Of a stretch of DNA of 64,000 bases, positions 14,267 to 24,822 are shown in pieces. The DNA is from Plasmodiophora brassicae (lineage: Eukaryota; Endomyxa: Phytomyxea; Phytomyxea; Plasmodiophorida): contig CP145415.1 in the NCBI GenBank assembly GCA_036867785.1, positions 744,001 through 808,000 of the forward strand, in the 5' to 3' direction. Numbering within the stretch: the stretch's first letter is position 1; each line of letters begins with the position of its first letter. The notes under the pieces are model-generated. The model saw only the letters and a list, made by a program, of their open reading frames with translations. It had not been told where the DNA came from and ran no database searches. A program made the translations under genes and the position numbers.

Positions 14267-15890
14267 TTATCGTTCTCTACAGTAAGGCCCTCGCTGATCG
14301 GATATGTGCACAGGCCGGGCATGGGCCGACCGTAGCCGAGCGTTCGCCGTCTGCGGACGAGCGTACTCATCCCTGAGGAACGGGTGCGTCAGCGCCTCGC
14401 TGGGCCGGATGCGCACCCGTGGGTCGAATTCCAGCATTCTGTGCAGCAGGTTCAGGAACGCCGCTAGAGAGCACGACGGGCCAGTCAGCGCGCGGTGCAT
14501 GCACAGGGGACACCCGTCGGTCGAGTACTGTGCTCCAGTTGACTGTGCCGCACAATGGGGACGTGCTCGCTGATCACGCTTGCTAATTTGGACACGGACG
14601 ACTGCGAAGGGGGCGATCCCGGGTCAGCAGCGGTCGAACAGCGGGCCGGGAGTGATGGCAGGCATACCGCCCTGCCGGGTGCGCCGCCTCGAAGTACGCA
14701 ATGGCCGAACTGGTCGTACTCGAAGTAGACGTGCGCCTTCCGGGATCGGTCGACAACGACACGTGGCGGCAGGCCGAGGACGCTGACGAACTGTTGCATC
14801 TGCTCCAGTTCCGACCCGCCGCTGAAGAGCGGCTCGCCCTGCACCGATCCCGCCGGTTAGCCATACACGGTTGCGGCCAGCACCCGGCCACGTGCTGTAC
14901 CGTGTAGAGCTCGACGAGTATGCACCCAAGGGACCACATGCTGTTGGGGAACGGTCAGACAGGGCATTCGCGTACATGCCGTATGCGTACTCGATGGCGG
15001 TCGTGACGACATCGCCGATGAGGACCTCGGGCGCCCTGTAGAACCGGCTCTGGATGTACGTGTAGATCTGTTCGCTCTCGAAGCACGCCGACCCGAAGTC
15101 GATGACCTTCACCTCGAACCGGTGCGGATGCTGCAACAGGATACTGTATCGCACGCGTCACGTGACGGGGGTACCGGCACCCGGCGCGCGCCAACTGACT
15201 TTTCAGGTTTCAGATCGCAGCTGATAATCTGAGCACCGCCCACTGTCAATGGCACAGCCGATGGCGCTGGGCGGCAGGCCGCTACGTACGGATTCATTGT
15301 CGAGGAAGTGCAGGGCCTCGGCCAGCTGCCTGCCGACGTGTCGCACCAGGGTCAGCGACAGGCCCCGGAACCGGGTGCCGCGCAGCACCTCGTACAGGTT
15401 GCTGGACAGCATCTCGAAGACGATGCACTGGTGCCCGTCGTGGACGAAACTGTCCATCATGGTCACAATGTGCCAGCGCCGCAGCGGGTCACGACGCTTC
15501 AGGTGCCGCAGGATCCGGATCTCGGTCTGCGCCTGCGCCGTGAACACCTTCAGGCGCTTGATGAGCTTGATGGCCACCCAGGTGCCCGACACCCGGTCGA
15601 ACGCCTTGACGACCTGGCAGGGGCACACGCACCCGTCACGACGATCGTCATGGGTCACGCAGGCGGCAACCGGGTAGTACCTGCCCGAACGACCCTTTGC
15701 CGATGACGCTGTCGACCATGTACCGCTGGTGCATGCATTCCCCAGGGCGAACCGCGTAGTCATGGGCGGCGGCGTCGTCCGACGACGATCCAGCGTTGTC
15801 GGGCGGTGCCGCGGCCGTCGCGTTGATCTTCGAGTACGTGTCGTACAGGTGGACGGTGAGCGCCTTCAGCGGCCGACTGCCGCTGCTCAT
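14267..15890 (-). CDS. DYRK-family dual-specificity protein kinase
   Basis: Seven exons: 15890-15681, 15613-15290, 15228-15200, 15143-14991, 14940-14901, 14838-14529 and 14463-14267 (420 aa; length divisible by three). An N-terminal DYRK-homology box ('[16 protein letters not shown]', about residues 6-25) is followed by the Gly-rich loop 'GKGSFGQV', the Lys of 'VAIKLIK', the catalytic loop 'SCDLKPENILL', the Mg-binding 'DFGSACF', the activation loop '[17 protein letters not shown]' with the autophosphorylated second Tyr, '[21 protein letters not shown]', and a C-lobe ending near 'HPFLRDE'. DYRKs phosphorylate Ser/Thr on cytosolic and nuclear targets after Tyr autophosphorylation. There is no long C-terminal extension, unlike animal DYRK1. 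The ATG at 15890 is chosen because it begins just before the homology box; an upstream in-frame ATG at 16061 is possible. The SET gene lies just upstream on the same strand. Confidence 0.88.
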
Positions 15891-16090
15891 TCGCCTGAGC
15901 CAGCCAGCGAACGGACGCGACCAGCAACTCGTCGTGCCACTGTGACGGGAGAACCCGGTACTCGGCGTGCAACGCGCGAGCGTCGACGACACGGGCGCAT
16001 GCTGTGCGTTGCTCCTATACGTATGGGATGGGATAGGGTTGCGTGTTAAGACAGAGGGCATCGTGTCGATGTAATCGGGGCGACGGCGCG

Positions 16091-16686
16091 TCACGCTTGC
16101 TTCGCCGGCTGCGTGGCCTTCTCCAGGATGAAGGGCGACATGAGGGCGCGGTCGATGTCGGCCTTCTGGGCCGGCGTCAGGTTCTTGAAGCCGGCGACGC
16201 GCTTCTTGCAGTTGGACGCCCCACAGATGCAGTCGAACGGCGACGCCATGTCCCATTCGGTCGTGTTGTAGTCGAACTGGGACGCACAGGCGGACCGTCA
16301 GGCGGGGGGTCATGCGGGTCGCGGCACACTGACACGCGCTACGTTACCGTGATCGGGTCGCCGGCGTTGATCTGCTTGATGGCGACCATGCGCACGAGGC
16401 CGTACTCGACCTGGGCCTTGCAGTTGGGCTCGCAGGAGTGGTTGCAGAAGATGAGCGGGCCGGCGCACAGCATGTGCTGCCCGTCGTCCAGCTGCAGCGT
16501 GTACTTGTCCGGCAGCGATCTCACCTCGCCGACCTCCTCGAACACGGTCGTCCCCGTCTTCAGCGCCGCGACCGCCGCCACGAACTTCCCCGACGAGTCG
16601 TGCCGGAACGTGAACAGCTGCGGCTCGGGGCGCACGCCGTCCGAGGCCACGATCGACGGCGCGGGCGCATCGGCGAACAACGACAT
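16091..16686 (-). CDS. Small SET-domain protein
   Basis: Two exons, 16686-16348 and 16276-16091, give 174 aa; the intron is 71 nt. The SET core motifs are present: 'FCNHSCEPNC' (the NHS..PNC pseudoknot strand), then 'GDPITFDYNTTEWDMASPF' across the splice junction, and a post-SET Cys cluster 'CICGASNC'. Such proteins use S-adenosylmethionine to methylate lysines, on histones or other proteins. At this size the protein is little more than the catalytic module, and the N-terminal part of a normal SET fold is short, so activity is uncertain. The start at 16686 is the first ATG downstream of a stretch rich in homopolymer C and CG repeats; an upstream non-ATG extension is open but unlikely. Confidence 0.8.
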
Positions 16687-16792
16687 GGCGGTTTCGTCCA
16701 ACGACCCGTATTGACCAACTGGCGCAGAGACCGCGTCCGAAGCGACGGCACCCGCCAACGTCCGCCCATCGCGCGCGCGCCCGCGCAACCCG

Positions 16793-16825
<33 letters not shown>

Positions 16826-17083
16826 CGCCCACGTTACAAGACGACGGACCGGGGCCCTCACGAAGCGTCGCCCGCCGTGTGTGACGTGCTGGACCCGCGC
16901 AATGTCCGGCAGTGCGCGTGTCGCGCGAGAGTCGCCCCCAGACCGTCGCCGCGCGCACTTGAGCCTATTTATAGGGGCGCGCGGGGCCGTGCGTGCTCCG
17001 TGCCAACGCGGCCGTGTCGACGTCGCCGGTCACCCCCGGGGACAGGACGCCCCCCCCACGTTTTCATTTGGGCGACGGTCGTC
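16687..17083. promoter_or_regulatory. Divergent intergenic region with a 30-nt C tract and TATA-like box
   Basis: The region separates the minus-strand SET gene from the plus-strand gene at 17084. It holds an uninterrupted run of C at 16793-16822 and (CG)-rich DNA at 16769-16781. A TATA-like 'TATTTATA' at 16966-16973 lies about 110 nt before the plus-strand ATG. No coding exon is supported. Confidence 0.5.
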
Positions 17084-17875
17084 ATGCAAAGTGTGACGGT
17101 GGTCGGGCCGGACCTGGACGCGTTCGTGGCGTTCCTGACGGATGCAGGCCGGGTGCTGGTGTCCGTGGTGCTGGCGCTGGGGGCGCGCGGGTCGGGCGTC
17201 GTGCTGCGGGCGATAGCGTCGGCGGTGTCGCCGGCGACGATGTCGATGGCGGTGCCGATGCTGCCGGTTGCGCCGCTCGTTGCCGTGTCGATGATCCTGC
17301 TCGATCTGTCGGGGACGAATGCGACGCGTGTGATCCGGAACGCGAGGAGGTCGGACCCGATCATGACGATGGTCGTCCCCGGCATCGTTGTTATCGGCAA
17401 AGCGATCGTCAACGTGTGCCCGGCCGTTGCGCGAGAGCTGAGGCAGGTGGATCCCGATGAACTCGTGGCCATGGTTGGCGCCCTGTTGCTGATCGTTCGT
17501 GTTCTCGTCATGATTCCGTTCATGCCTGTCACGTTCCTGATTCCTTCAATCCTTGTTCCTAGCATGCCCGTGGCGACGTTCATTGGCGCGATGCTGACCT
17601 ATCGTGGCGTGCAGCAGCTGGGCGAGCGGCGGCCCCCTAGACTCGTCTTGCCGCCGGCCCTGCCTGGACCGGGCGAAGACCGCGTCGATGAGCATGTGCG
17701 CAGCAGCCGCCATGCTGAACCTGCCTCCAGTCCAGATGGGCCACCTCGAGCGGCCCAGAAGGACAACAGTAACGGACAGGATGCGCCCGCCGCCACAGGA
17801 TTCTCTCATGTACTACGAATTTCGTTCGCTACAAACATCCTGCCGGTCATTGTCCTGTCAATGTCAATGTATTAG
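17084..17875 (+). CDS. Hydrophobic multi-helix membrane protein, unknown function
   Basis: A single-exon frame of 263 aa begins at the first ATG after the TATA-like element. Residues 1-190 contain about five hydrophobic segments rich in Val, Met, Leu and Ala, separated by short charged loops such as 'RNARRSDP' and 'RELRQVDPDE'. The last 70 residues are a polar Pro-, Asp- and Ser-rich tail, followed by a short hydrophobic end. I recognise no family. The coding status is supported by strong GC-ending codon use like that of neighbouring real genes, by length and by promoter-like sequence upstream. It could be an uncharacterised integral membrane protein of the endomembrane system. Confidence 0.6.
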   Translation: MQSVTVVGPDLDAFVAFLTDAGRVLVSVVLALGARGSGVVLRAIASAVSPATMSMAVPMLPVAPLVAVSMILLDLSGTNATRVIRNARRSDPIMTMVVPGIVVIGKAIVNVCPAVARELRQVDPDELVAMVGALLLIVRVLVMIPFMPVTFLIPSILVPSMPVATFIGAMLTYRGVQQLGERRPPRLVLPPALPGPGEDRVDEHVRSSRHAEPASSPDGPPRAAQKDNSNGQDAPAATGFSHVLRISFATNILPVIVLSMSMY

Positions 17876-18249
17876 ACATCGCGTGCTGGTCTGCTCTGCT
17901 TCGACCGACCAACAATGATCTGGCTGAGCCCTTCCGCCCTTGTTGTTTCGAGCATGTGACCATGCACCGACGTACGCGTTCAGCGTGTGTTTGAGGTTGT
18001 ACAAGCTCGCCGTGTTATTGTTCGCCGAGTGCGAATACGAAGGTGCTCGTAGGGCGTGATGTGAGAAGCGCTTCTGGGCTAACAAATGTGAAGGGCCGGA
18101 TTCGTTGCGCGTCACTGAGACACCCGTCTCTCGCGGTACGTCATTCCGATGCCACTGGCAGGGCGGTTCATCCAGCGTTGATCCAGGGCAAGCTGTGGAC
18201 CTCTCTCAATCGCAGGAGGGAAGAGCTCCTCAGGGGATACGGTTTTTAA
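17876..18249. other. Intergenic stretch, no supported feature
   Basis: Short frames occur on both strands, but none shows a recognisable domain or convincing splice continuation. The stretch leads into the decayed retroelement. Confidence 0.4.
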
Positions 18250-19520
18250 AGACCGTTGTCGCCAGCTAGGGTACCAATGCACCTGTTTCCGCGCAGTGCT
18301 TGCGACACCTTCGTTCATGGTCGTCACCGAGGCGCGCGTACAGGCTGGAGAAGTCAAGTGTCTTCTACGGGGAGGTATTCCCGTTCAAGACCACGGATGT
18401 GGACGCGGACGAGGAAAATGGGGGCGATGCTGCTGCGGCTGAGGTCGATGCTGTCGATGTCGATGATTCAGCGGACGACGATGATGATGCAGCAAGCGAC
18501 GATGATGATGATGACGATGATGGAGGGGGGCGGCGACCATTATTCGCCAGAACTGCGACGGTCAAGGCGAATCAGGTTCCAGCCTGATCGATTCGCGGAG
18601 GTTGACTTCGATGAGATGATGAAGTTGGCACGACGAGATGGAGATTCCGGCGGAAGAGAAGGAGCATGTTATGAAGCCGCCGAGGAGGACGAAGCACCGC
18701 TGTCGTCAGGTGGGGAGGACGTGGACGTGTTCTACGATGTCCCTGACGACGATGATGAAGGGCTGGCGAGCCTGCTTTCGGGAGAAGTCCCGGAAGCGTC
18801 CGACCCGCAGGTGGAACATGAAGCGGTGAACGAACCTGACCGTCATCGTTGGATGGAGGCTGAACGCGACGAACATCAGAGCGCCATGGACGGACAAGTT
18901 GCTGACCTGGTCCCGCCCCCTGACAACGAGCCGGAGCCGGTGTTGTCGTCGAAGAGGGTCTATAAGACGAAACGCGACGAGATGACGGCAACATCCTGCG
19001 CTACAAGGCAAGGTTCTGCGTTGTCGTGCGGACCCTCCTGGAAGCCGGAAGGCACTGATAGACACGTTTGCTCCGACGTTGCGTTACGCGACGCTCACGG
19101 TGATGATCACGATGGCAGCGGTCATGGGAGCGACGATTCATCAGACTGACGTGAAGACGGCTTTCCTGCACCTATCGACGTGTTGCAGCCGAGAAACGTC
19201 AACCAGAAGAGCAAGGGGTACGTGTGGAAACTGACAAAGGCGCTCTACGGCCTGGTTGAAGCTCCTCCGCTGTGATACGAGGCGCTCCACCACTGTGTCT
19301 GGCTTCGGTTTTGGGAGAGCGCTTGGCGATCCCTGCGTGTACGTGCTCAGACGCGGGAGGCATATCGTACTTCTTGGCGTGTTTGTGGATGATTTCCCAC
19401 TATTGGCTTGGTGGACGAAGTGAAGGCGATGTTGTCGACACGATTCGAGACCAAGGATATGGGTCCTGCCAGATGGGTCCTCTGGATGCGGCTGACGCAG
19501 ACGGCGACGGTGGTTGATTG
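18250..19520 (+). mobile_element. Decayed Ty1/copia-type retrotransposon fragment
   Basis: Conceptual translation in shifting frames gives the end of a copia integrase region ('FYGEVFPF', followed by an Asp-rich linker and 'LRRSRRIRFQP'). It then gives the start of a copia-class reverse transcriptase: 'YKTKRDE', 'ILRYKARF', 'DTFAPTLRYAT', 'QTDVKTAFLH' and 'LTKALYGLVEAP'. At least three frameshifts and several stops separate these pieces, and RNase H is not recognisable, so the element is inactive. The boundary on the left is uncertain. One 75-bp direct repeat lies immediately downstream (19534), which may be a remnant of a terminal repeat. Confidence 0.75.
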
Positions 19521-19533
19521 TGTTTGACCAGGT

Positions 19534-19608
19534 CCCAGAATAGAATGTGTGCCATCCGTTGACAGGGTAGGATTTGTATGGACGGACGCTGAACGTTTTT
19601 AGTATAAG
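19534..19608 (+). repeat. Direct repeat copy 1 (~75 bp, LTR-like)
   Basis: This copy begins 'CCCAGAATAGAATG' and is nearly identical to 20978-21052 in the same orientation, 1.44 kb away. Only a handful of substitutions and one single-base gap separate the two. It lies at the downstream edge of the copia relic. Confidence 0.75.
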
Positions 19609-20044
19609 GGATTTCTGGAATAAGTAAACAGTTGGATTAAAACAGATACCGCAATTGTCACGAGCGAACATCGTCCCTTAAGAAGCCATCGCGCCAACTC
19701 AATACGCACCGTCAGTACTGCCATGCACTGTGACTGTCCTTCGAGATCGACTGGCGCCTTCCTACGCCGCCGCTTGGCGCTACTATGTAGCGGATGACTT
19801 GGTGACAGTGACGCCTGGCGCAAACCCTATTGACTCACACGGGCATGGCAGTGGGTCGCATGTCCAAACAACAACCACTGTATAATGGCAACAGTTCGCA
19901 CGCTGCAGTGTCTTATTTGGTTGCCCTCGTCACGGGTGTCCGGCTGCCCTAGGCAGGTCTAGCGTCGCCCTACGACGGCCGCGACCCGGTGTACCATTGA
20001 ACACCCGATCACGCTTCAAGGCGTCATCGGATTCATCGGTGATC

Positions 20045-20931
20045 CGCCGGTCACATTGTACGTGGCGCGCTCCACAGAACAGACATGGACGACGGTCTTG
20101 CCGAAGACTACCTGAGTACTATGGTCGAACGATGTTCTCATTGTCGGGGCGCGAATGTTTCCAAATGAGAACATCAGTTGCTGTGGCCGCTACCACCATA
20201 TCACGTTGCCGCTACGAACCGTCGCCGACATCCCTCAGCAAACCTTATTTTCTGAAACGGAACAGGTATCGCTCCTCACTTCGTCAACCATAACGGCGGC
20301 CGTTACCGCAATGGATCCTGCTATACAAGACATTCATGCTGCGATAGCTTTATTACGAGACGAAGTTCGTTCGGCACAGTTGCAGTATCAATTTCTCGAA
20401 TTGTTTTACGTATTCCAGAAATTGATACTGCAACTGTGCCGAACGAACTTCGTCTATCGCAGCGTGAATGTCTTGAATAGCAGGATCCATTGCGGTAACG
20501 GCCGCCGTTATGGTTGACGAAGTGAGGAGCGATACCTGTTCCGTTTCAGAAAATTAGATTTGCTGAGGGAGGTCGGCGACGGTTCGTAGCGGCAACGTGA
20601 TATGGTGGTAGCTTCTACAGCAACTGATGTTCGTGAATGTCTTGTATAGCAGGATCCATTGCGGTAACGGCCGCCGTTATGGTTGACGAAATGAGGAGCG
20701 ATACCTGTTCCGTTTCAGAAAATAAGATTTGCTGAGGGATGTCGGCGACGGTTCGTAGCGGCAACGTGATATGGTGGTAGCGGCCGGCCACAGCAACTGA
20801 TGTTCTCATTTGGAAACATTCGCGCCCCGACAATGAGAACATCGTTCGACCATAGTACTCAGGTAGTCTTCGGCAAGACCGTCGTCCATGTCTGTTCTGT
20901 GGAGCGCACCACGTACAATGTGACCGGCGGA
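20045..20931. repeat. Large inverted repeat with a perfect 38-nt hairpin at its centre
   Basis: The sequence at about 20045-20340 returns in inverted orientation at about 20636-20931, with a few substitutions. A further partial inverted copy lies at 20454-20632, so the unit is present three times (+,-,-). At the centre, 20359-20396 and 20417-20454 are perfect reverse complements around a 20-nt loop. Read on the plus strand the unit has a long protein-like frame broken by a stop ('GDPPVTLYVARSTEQTW' and 'RTVADIPQQTLFSETEQ'), which suggests that a gene fragment was captured or duplicated. Confidence 0.8.
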
Positions 20932-20977
20932 ACTGCCATGCCTGGGTAGAGGCTGATAATTCGTGCATGGTTTGCCA

Positions 20978-21052
20978 CCCAGAATAGAATGTGTGCCATC
21001 CGTTGACAGGGTAGGATTTGAATGGGCGGACGCTGAACGGTTTTAGCATAAG
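20978..21052 (+). repeat. Direct repeat copy 2 (~75 bp, LTR-like)
   Basis: This is the partner of 19534-19608 in the same orientation. The two copies bracket the inverted-repeat block. They could be remnants of terminal repeats of one composite element. Confidence 0.75.
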
Positions 21053-21291
21053 AGATCCTCTCTCGATTCATGTCTCTTTCGAACTCGGACAACTGGAAGG
21101 ATCGTACAGCGGCCGTCTGCGCTCCTGCAGCAAACTAGCATGGGACTCTCCCATTTGTTCACGAGTTGCATTGCGCACCGCAGACCTCAGGCAATGCAAC
21201 GTGGATCCTACTGATACCTGTTACGAGACGGCACACGGCTACGCCGCAACGTGAAATACATTTCAGCCAAACAATGAGATATGACGTTGGG

Positions 21292-22949
21292 TCACATGAA
21301 GTTCTTGATAACGTCAACTTTGACGTCGTTGATCTCCGACTGGGCCTGGAACTTCTTGTACTCTTTCGTATTCGTGAACCTGGCGAACACGTCGTTCTTC
21401 ATGGTGCAGAACGCCTGCCAAACATGACGCATCAGCGACTGCCCGAACGGGGACACCGCTACCCGCAACGGTCGTATACCTCCTTCTGACACTCGTCGAA
21501 TACGACGAACATGGCCCACATATCGTTCCAGATGACGGGGTCGATCTTGGCCTGGGCGGCCGCATTCGTCGCGGGACGCTCCCGCTTAATGAATTCGGCG
21601 TCGTCCCTCTTGTCGTCCAAATCCTGAGTCGTAGCGCCGCTGGCCCACGTCAATCCGCTCGTTGCCGTCCCGTTCAGCTTTGTCTTTGAGGCGGCTGTCG
21701 ATGAGGATACGGAGGCGGCGGATCCTTCCTGCCCGCTGTCGGTCCTCGTATGGCTCTTCTCCCGTTCGTTAATACGCTGGACGACGGCTTGCGCGCACCG
21801 GACGCTTTCGAAGCTGAGGTTCACCTGGAACGGCGAGTCGTCCTTCAGGAACCGGTCGAAGATCGCGTTCATCCGCTGGACGACGTGATGCCTGGCGGAA
21901 CCTGTCAGCGGCCGTTTCGCGTCCAGCATCGCCAGGTACAACTTGTCCTTGTAGTTCGACACGTCCTTCCAGAACACGGCGTTCTCCTGGCACAGCGACG
22001 CCTTGCAGAACGCAGAGAACTGCCGGAACGACTTGGCGTTGCTGAGCACAGCACGTAGTCGGACGGCGCTCTCGTCGTTGTCAACCTCCGCCTCGGTCGT
22101 CCCTGACCCCGTCGAATCGCGATCTTCGCCGTTACCCGCCCCATGTATGACGCTGGCGATCATCAGCATCGACGTGAGCGCGACCGACGACGAACTCGCG
22201 ATGGCAACGTTGGTGCCGTTGGAAGCGATCAGCGGCACGACCGCGAATCGTAGAATGGACTGCTTCAGAGCCAGAACCAGAAGGATACCGATCTCGACGC
22301 CGCGTTCCTGTAGACATCGGGCGAGCAGGGTGATGTAATTCCTGACACCGGTCTGCGCCTTCAAGATGGTGACCGCGGACCAGAGTCTGAAGGCAAGGAC
22401 AATGGAGAAGACGATGGTTTCCTGGAAATCGCCGACGACGGTCAGCGGGTTCATGTCGGTGCTGCCGTTGTTGATGATGGTGGCGACGATGACGACGAGG
22501 TTGTAAATCGTGTACAGGGCGACAATGCCGAGGAGGATCAGGACGGTGCGCATGGGAACAACGCGGCTGTGGATCTCGATGATGACGGGGAGGACGACGA
22601 ACAGGAACGATAGGCACTGCGCCTGGGAGCTGATGTGGAACAGCGAGTCGACGACGATGGACTGTGTGAGCATCAGTAGGCAGGAAACCGCTCCCAGGAA
22701 AGCGAACAACGACATCAGCATGAGGACAAGCGTCGTGACAATACTGGCACGATTGCGGCGGTCTCGTCGCTGAAGGACGCGAAGCAACGGCGACCCGTTG
22801 CTCCTCAAGCTTATCGTCGATGTCGCCATGCCGATACGGTCGTCGGTCGCCCAATCCCGACGCATGCGCCTGGCCCAGACGACGAGCGGGAACACCAGCT
22901 GCATGACGATGGCAAGCGCCATCGTCAGCGCCAGGATCGGCTGCGACAT
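21292..22949 (-). CDS. Seven-transmembrane protein with C-terminal RGS domain (copy 1)
   Basis: Two exons, 22949-21480 and 21438-21292 (41-nt intron), encode 538 aa. About seven hydrophobic helices fill residues 1-285, starting with 'MSQPILALTMALAIVMQL'. A soluble RGS domain follows, with 'SFRQFSAFCKASLCQENAVFW' type core, 'FLKDDSPFQVNLS' and a C-terminal helix pair across the splice ('CQKE|SLMRHVWQAF'). RGS domains accelerate GTP hydrolysis on heterotrimeric G-protein alpha subunits. Seven-TM-RGS fusions are known from plants (AtRGS1), fungi and other protists and act at membranes. The RGS region carries a Ser/Thr-rich insert of about 80 residues. The start is the first ATG after a (CG)n tract. 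A second gene of the same architecture lies at 28118-29874. Confidence 0.85.
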
Positions 22950-23201
22950 GATCTGACGGCAGATATTGCGGCAGAACGGATGAACGCATACACACACGGA
23001 CGCGCGCGCGCGCGCCACGTTAGTATATCTCGGCACCCGCCGCCGCCTGCAAAATTGGCTCAAGTTCATCAATATATCGTGAGCAGCTCCCGGTGAACAC
23101 AGTGGCGCACTGCGTGCAGCTCCGGCGCAACGTCTTCGGATGGGGCCGGTGCACAGCTCCGTTGTATCGCGTGACACGTGTAGGTAGGCAGTGGCGGCGT
23201 C

Positions 23202-23762
23202 TCAGTACACATCGAGACTGACAAACGGGTCGAACATGGTGCAGACTCTGTACTTGGCGCCATCCTTGAGCTCCTTGACCTTGGTGACGACCTTGGACAG
23301 GTCGGTGACCTTGACGAGGGCGCGTCCGCGCTGCCCGAGGACCTTCTTGAAATCGGACTGCGACTCGAGGTGCACGAGGCGGAACGTCTCCTTCGGGCGG
23401 TATTGATGGTCCATGTCCTGGATGTAGACGGTGCGCGGCCGCGGCACGATCACGTAGACGGGGCTCTGCTGCGTCGACCGGAGTTGCCCGATCGGCGCCT
23501 TCATTTTGACGTTAACGCCCGGTTTGCGTCGCGTATTGATGCGCAGCTGGGCGACGTCGAACTTCTGCAACGCGTCCACCGCCTTCCACACCTTGTCGCG
23601 GAACACGCCCACGCTCTCCTCGCTCGTCATTGCGATCGACAGCGGCGAGCTCCCCGCGGGATACGGCCACATCTCCGGGTTCACCACCGAATACCATATC
23701 TCATAATCTGCATGCGCCGCGCCACGGTCAACAACCGCAACCCGGACGTCCAATCCTGTCAT
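23202..23762 (-). CDS. Hypothetical 186-aa protein
   Basis: A single-exon ATG-started frame encodes a soluble, basic protein of 186 aa. There is no signal peptide or membrane segment. The central part contains 'KKVLGQRGRALVKVTDLSKV', and the end is 'FDPFVSLDVY'. I recognise no family. Codon use resembles that of the neighbouring genes, and the frame is much longer than any competing frame. Its start overlaps the upstream region of the divergent USB1 gene, so the two probably share a promoter. Confidence 0.6.
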   Translation of the reverse strand: MTGLDVRVAVVDRGAAHADYEIWYSVVNPEMWPYPAGSSPLSIAMTSEESVGVFRDKVWKAVDALQKFDVAQLRINTRRKPGVNVKMKAPIGQLRSTQQSPVYVIVPRPRTVYIQDMDHQYRPKETFRLVHLESQSDFKKVLGQRGRALVKVTDLSKVVTKVKELKDGAKYRVCTMFDPFVSLDVY

Positions 23763-24045
23763 GCACGACGACCGTACTCTTGACGGGCTGGACGCCGTTC
23801 AGCCGGCGCTTGCGGAACGGGGAGTCCACGTCGAATTTCGTCACGACCGGCCGGGTCGACATGCACCGGACCCGAACGCACGACGGCGGCACGACCCGGA
23901 TGCACCGCATCATGATGACGTGCTGCGGCGGATGGTGACGCGGCCGGGAGACGCAAAGCCGCGCGGAGTCGGCACCGTTGACAGCGACAGCAACGCCGCC
24001 GCCGCTCGACCAAAATCCAACTGCGAGTTCGCGGCCGCCCAGGGC

Positions 24046-24765
24046 ATGGAGCGGATCGCTGCGATGTACGGCGATGGGAGCGACGAGGAGGACCAAGGGT
24101 GCCAGGGCGGGGGCCTGGGGCGGCTGTCCTTGCCGCCGGCGCATATCGTCAGCGGGACGCGGCAGGCGTGGTCTGACCGGCCGGACCTGCATGGCAACCG
24201 GTCGCGATCGTTCCCCCACGTCGTCGGCAACTATCCGACCGTCGTTTTCGTGGCGGTCGGGCCGTGCCCCGCGTTTCGATCCGTCTGCGATCGCCTGAAT
24301 CGGTGCAGCCTGACCCGTGTTCCGGATGAGGACAGGCACATGTCGCTGTCGAAGACGGCCACGTTGCGACGACACGAGATTCGCGCGTTCGTAGACGAGC
24401 TGGGCAAAGCGGTCCGCGACCTTCGTTCATTTCGGGTTCGATTCCGACGATTGATTCTGCTCGTCAACGAGGAGCGCTCGAGGACGTTTGTTGGGGCGTC
24501 CGCCGTTGAACGAGACGTGGGTGCCGTCGCAAAGCTGATCGAACGAGTGGACATGGCGATGCGCGCCTTTGGCCTGCCGGTGTACTATGCAGACCCGAAG
24601 CCTCATGTGACCCTCGCGTGGTGCATCGGCGATCAACGACAGGAGCTGTCCCATGTCATCGGAGACGATCCATTGTCATTGGATGCGGACGCCGCCGTCG
24701 TCGTCGACAGTGTCTCTGCCAAGATTGGCAACCGCTTATACACTGTGTATCTGAAGGACCAATAA
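24046..24765 (+). CDS. USB1: USB1-type U6 snRNA 3'-5' phosphodiesterase
   Basis: The 239-aa product has the two His-x-Ser/Thr tetrapeptides of the 2H phosphoesterase fold in USB1 context: 'HMSLSKT' at about residue 99 and 'HVTLAW' at about residue 187. Between them is the family pattern 'NEERSRTFVGASAVERD' (eukaryotic USB1 has a similar 'N.+.+T.FL...V'). USB1 trims the oligoU tail of U6 snRNA and leaves a cyclic or 3' phosphate, which stabilises U6 in the nucleus. The start at 24046 is preferred because the acidic 'GDGSDEED' stretch just after it resembles the N-terminus of the family. The frame is open upstream to 23761, with another ATG at 23932. The gene is intronless. Confidence 0.85.
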   Translation: MERIAAMYGDGSDEEDQGCQGGGLGRLSLPPAHIVSGTRQAWSDRPDLHGNRSRSFPHVVGNYPTVVFVAVGPCPAFRSVCDRLNRCSLTRVPDEDRHMSLSKTATLRRHEIRAFVDELGKAVRDLRSFRVRFRRLILLVNEERSRTFVGASAVERDVGAVAKLIERVDMAMRAFGLPVYYADPKPHVTLAWCIGDQRQELSHVIGDDPLSLDADAAVVVDSVSAKIGNRLYTVYLKDQ

Positions 24766-24822
24766 GTCAGCTCGCGAGCGCCTCCAGACGAAGACACGGG
24801 TGGATATTATATTCGCGGGCAT

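Noticed and set aside
18256-19149. A 297-residue open frame taken as a normal gene
   Set aside because: Its second half matches copia polymerase sequence only after frameshifts, and its first half is the antiphase of an Asp-rich linker.
20155-20517. Frame through the palindrome centre as a functional protein
   Set aside because: It reads into its own inverted copy, and the sister copies carry stops, so it is treated as part of the repeat.
24432-24447. GGTTCGATTCC-like tRNA B-box
   Set aside because: It lies inside the USB1 coding frame, no A-box or cloverleaf can be folded upstream, and the protein reads through it.
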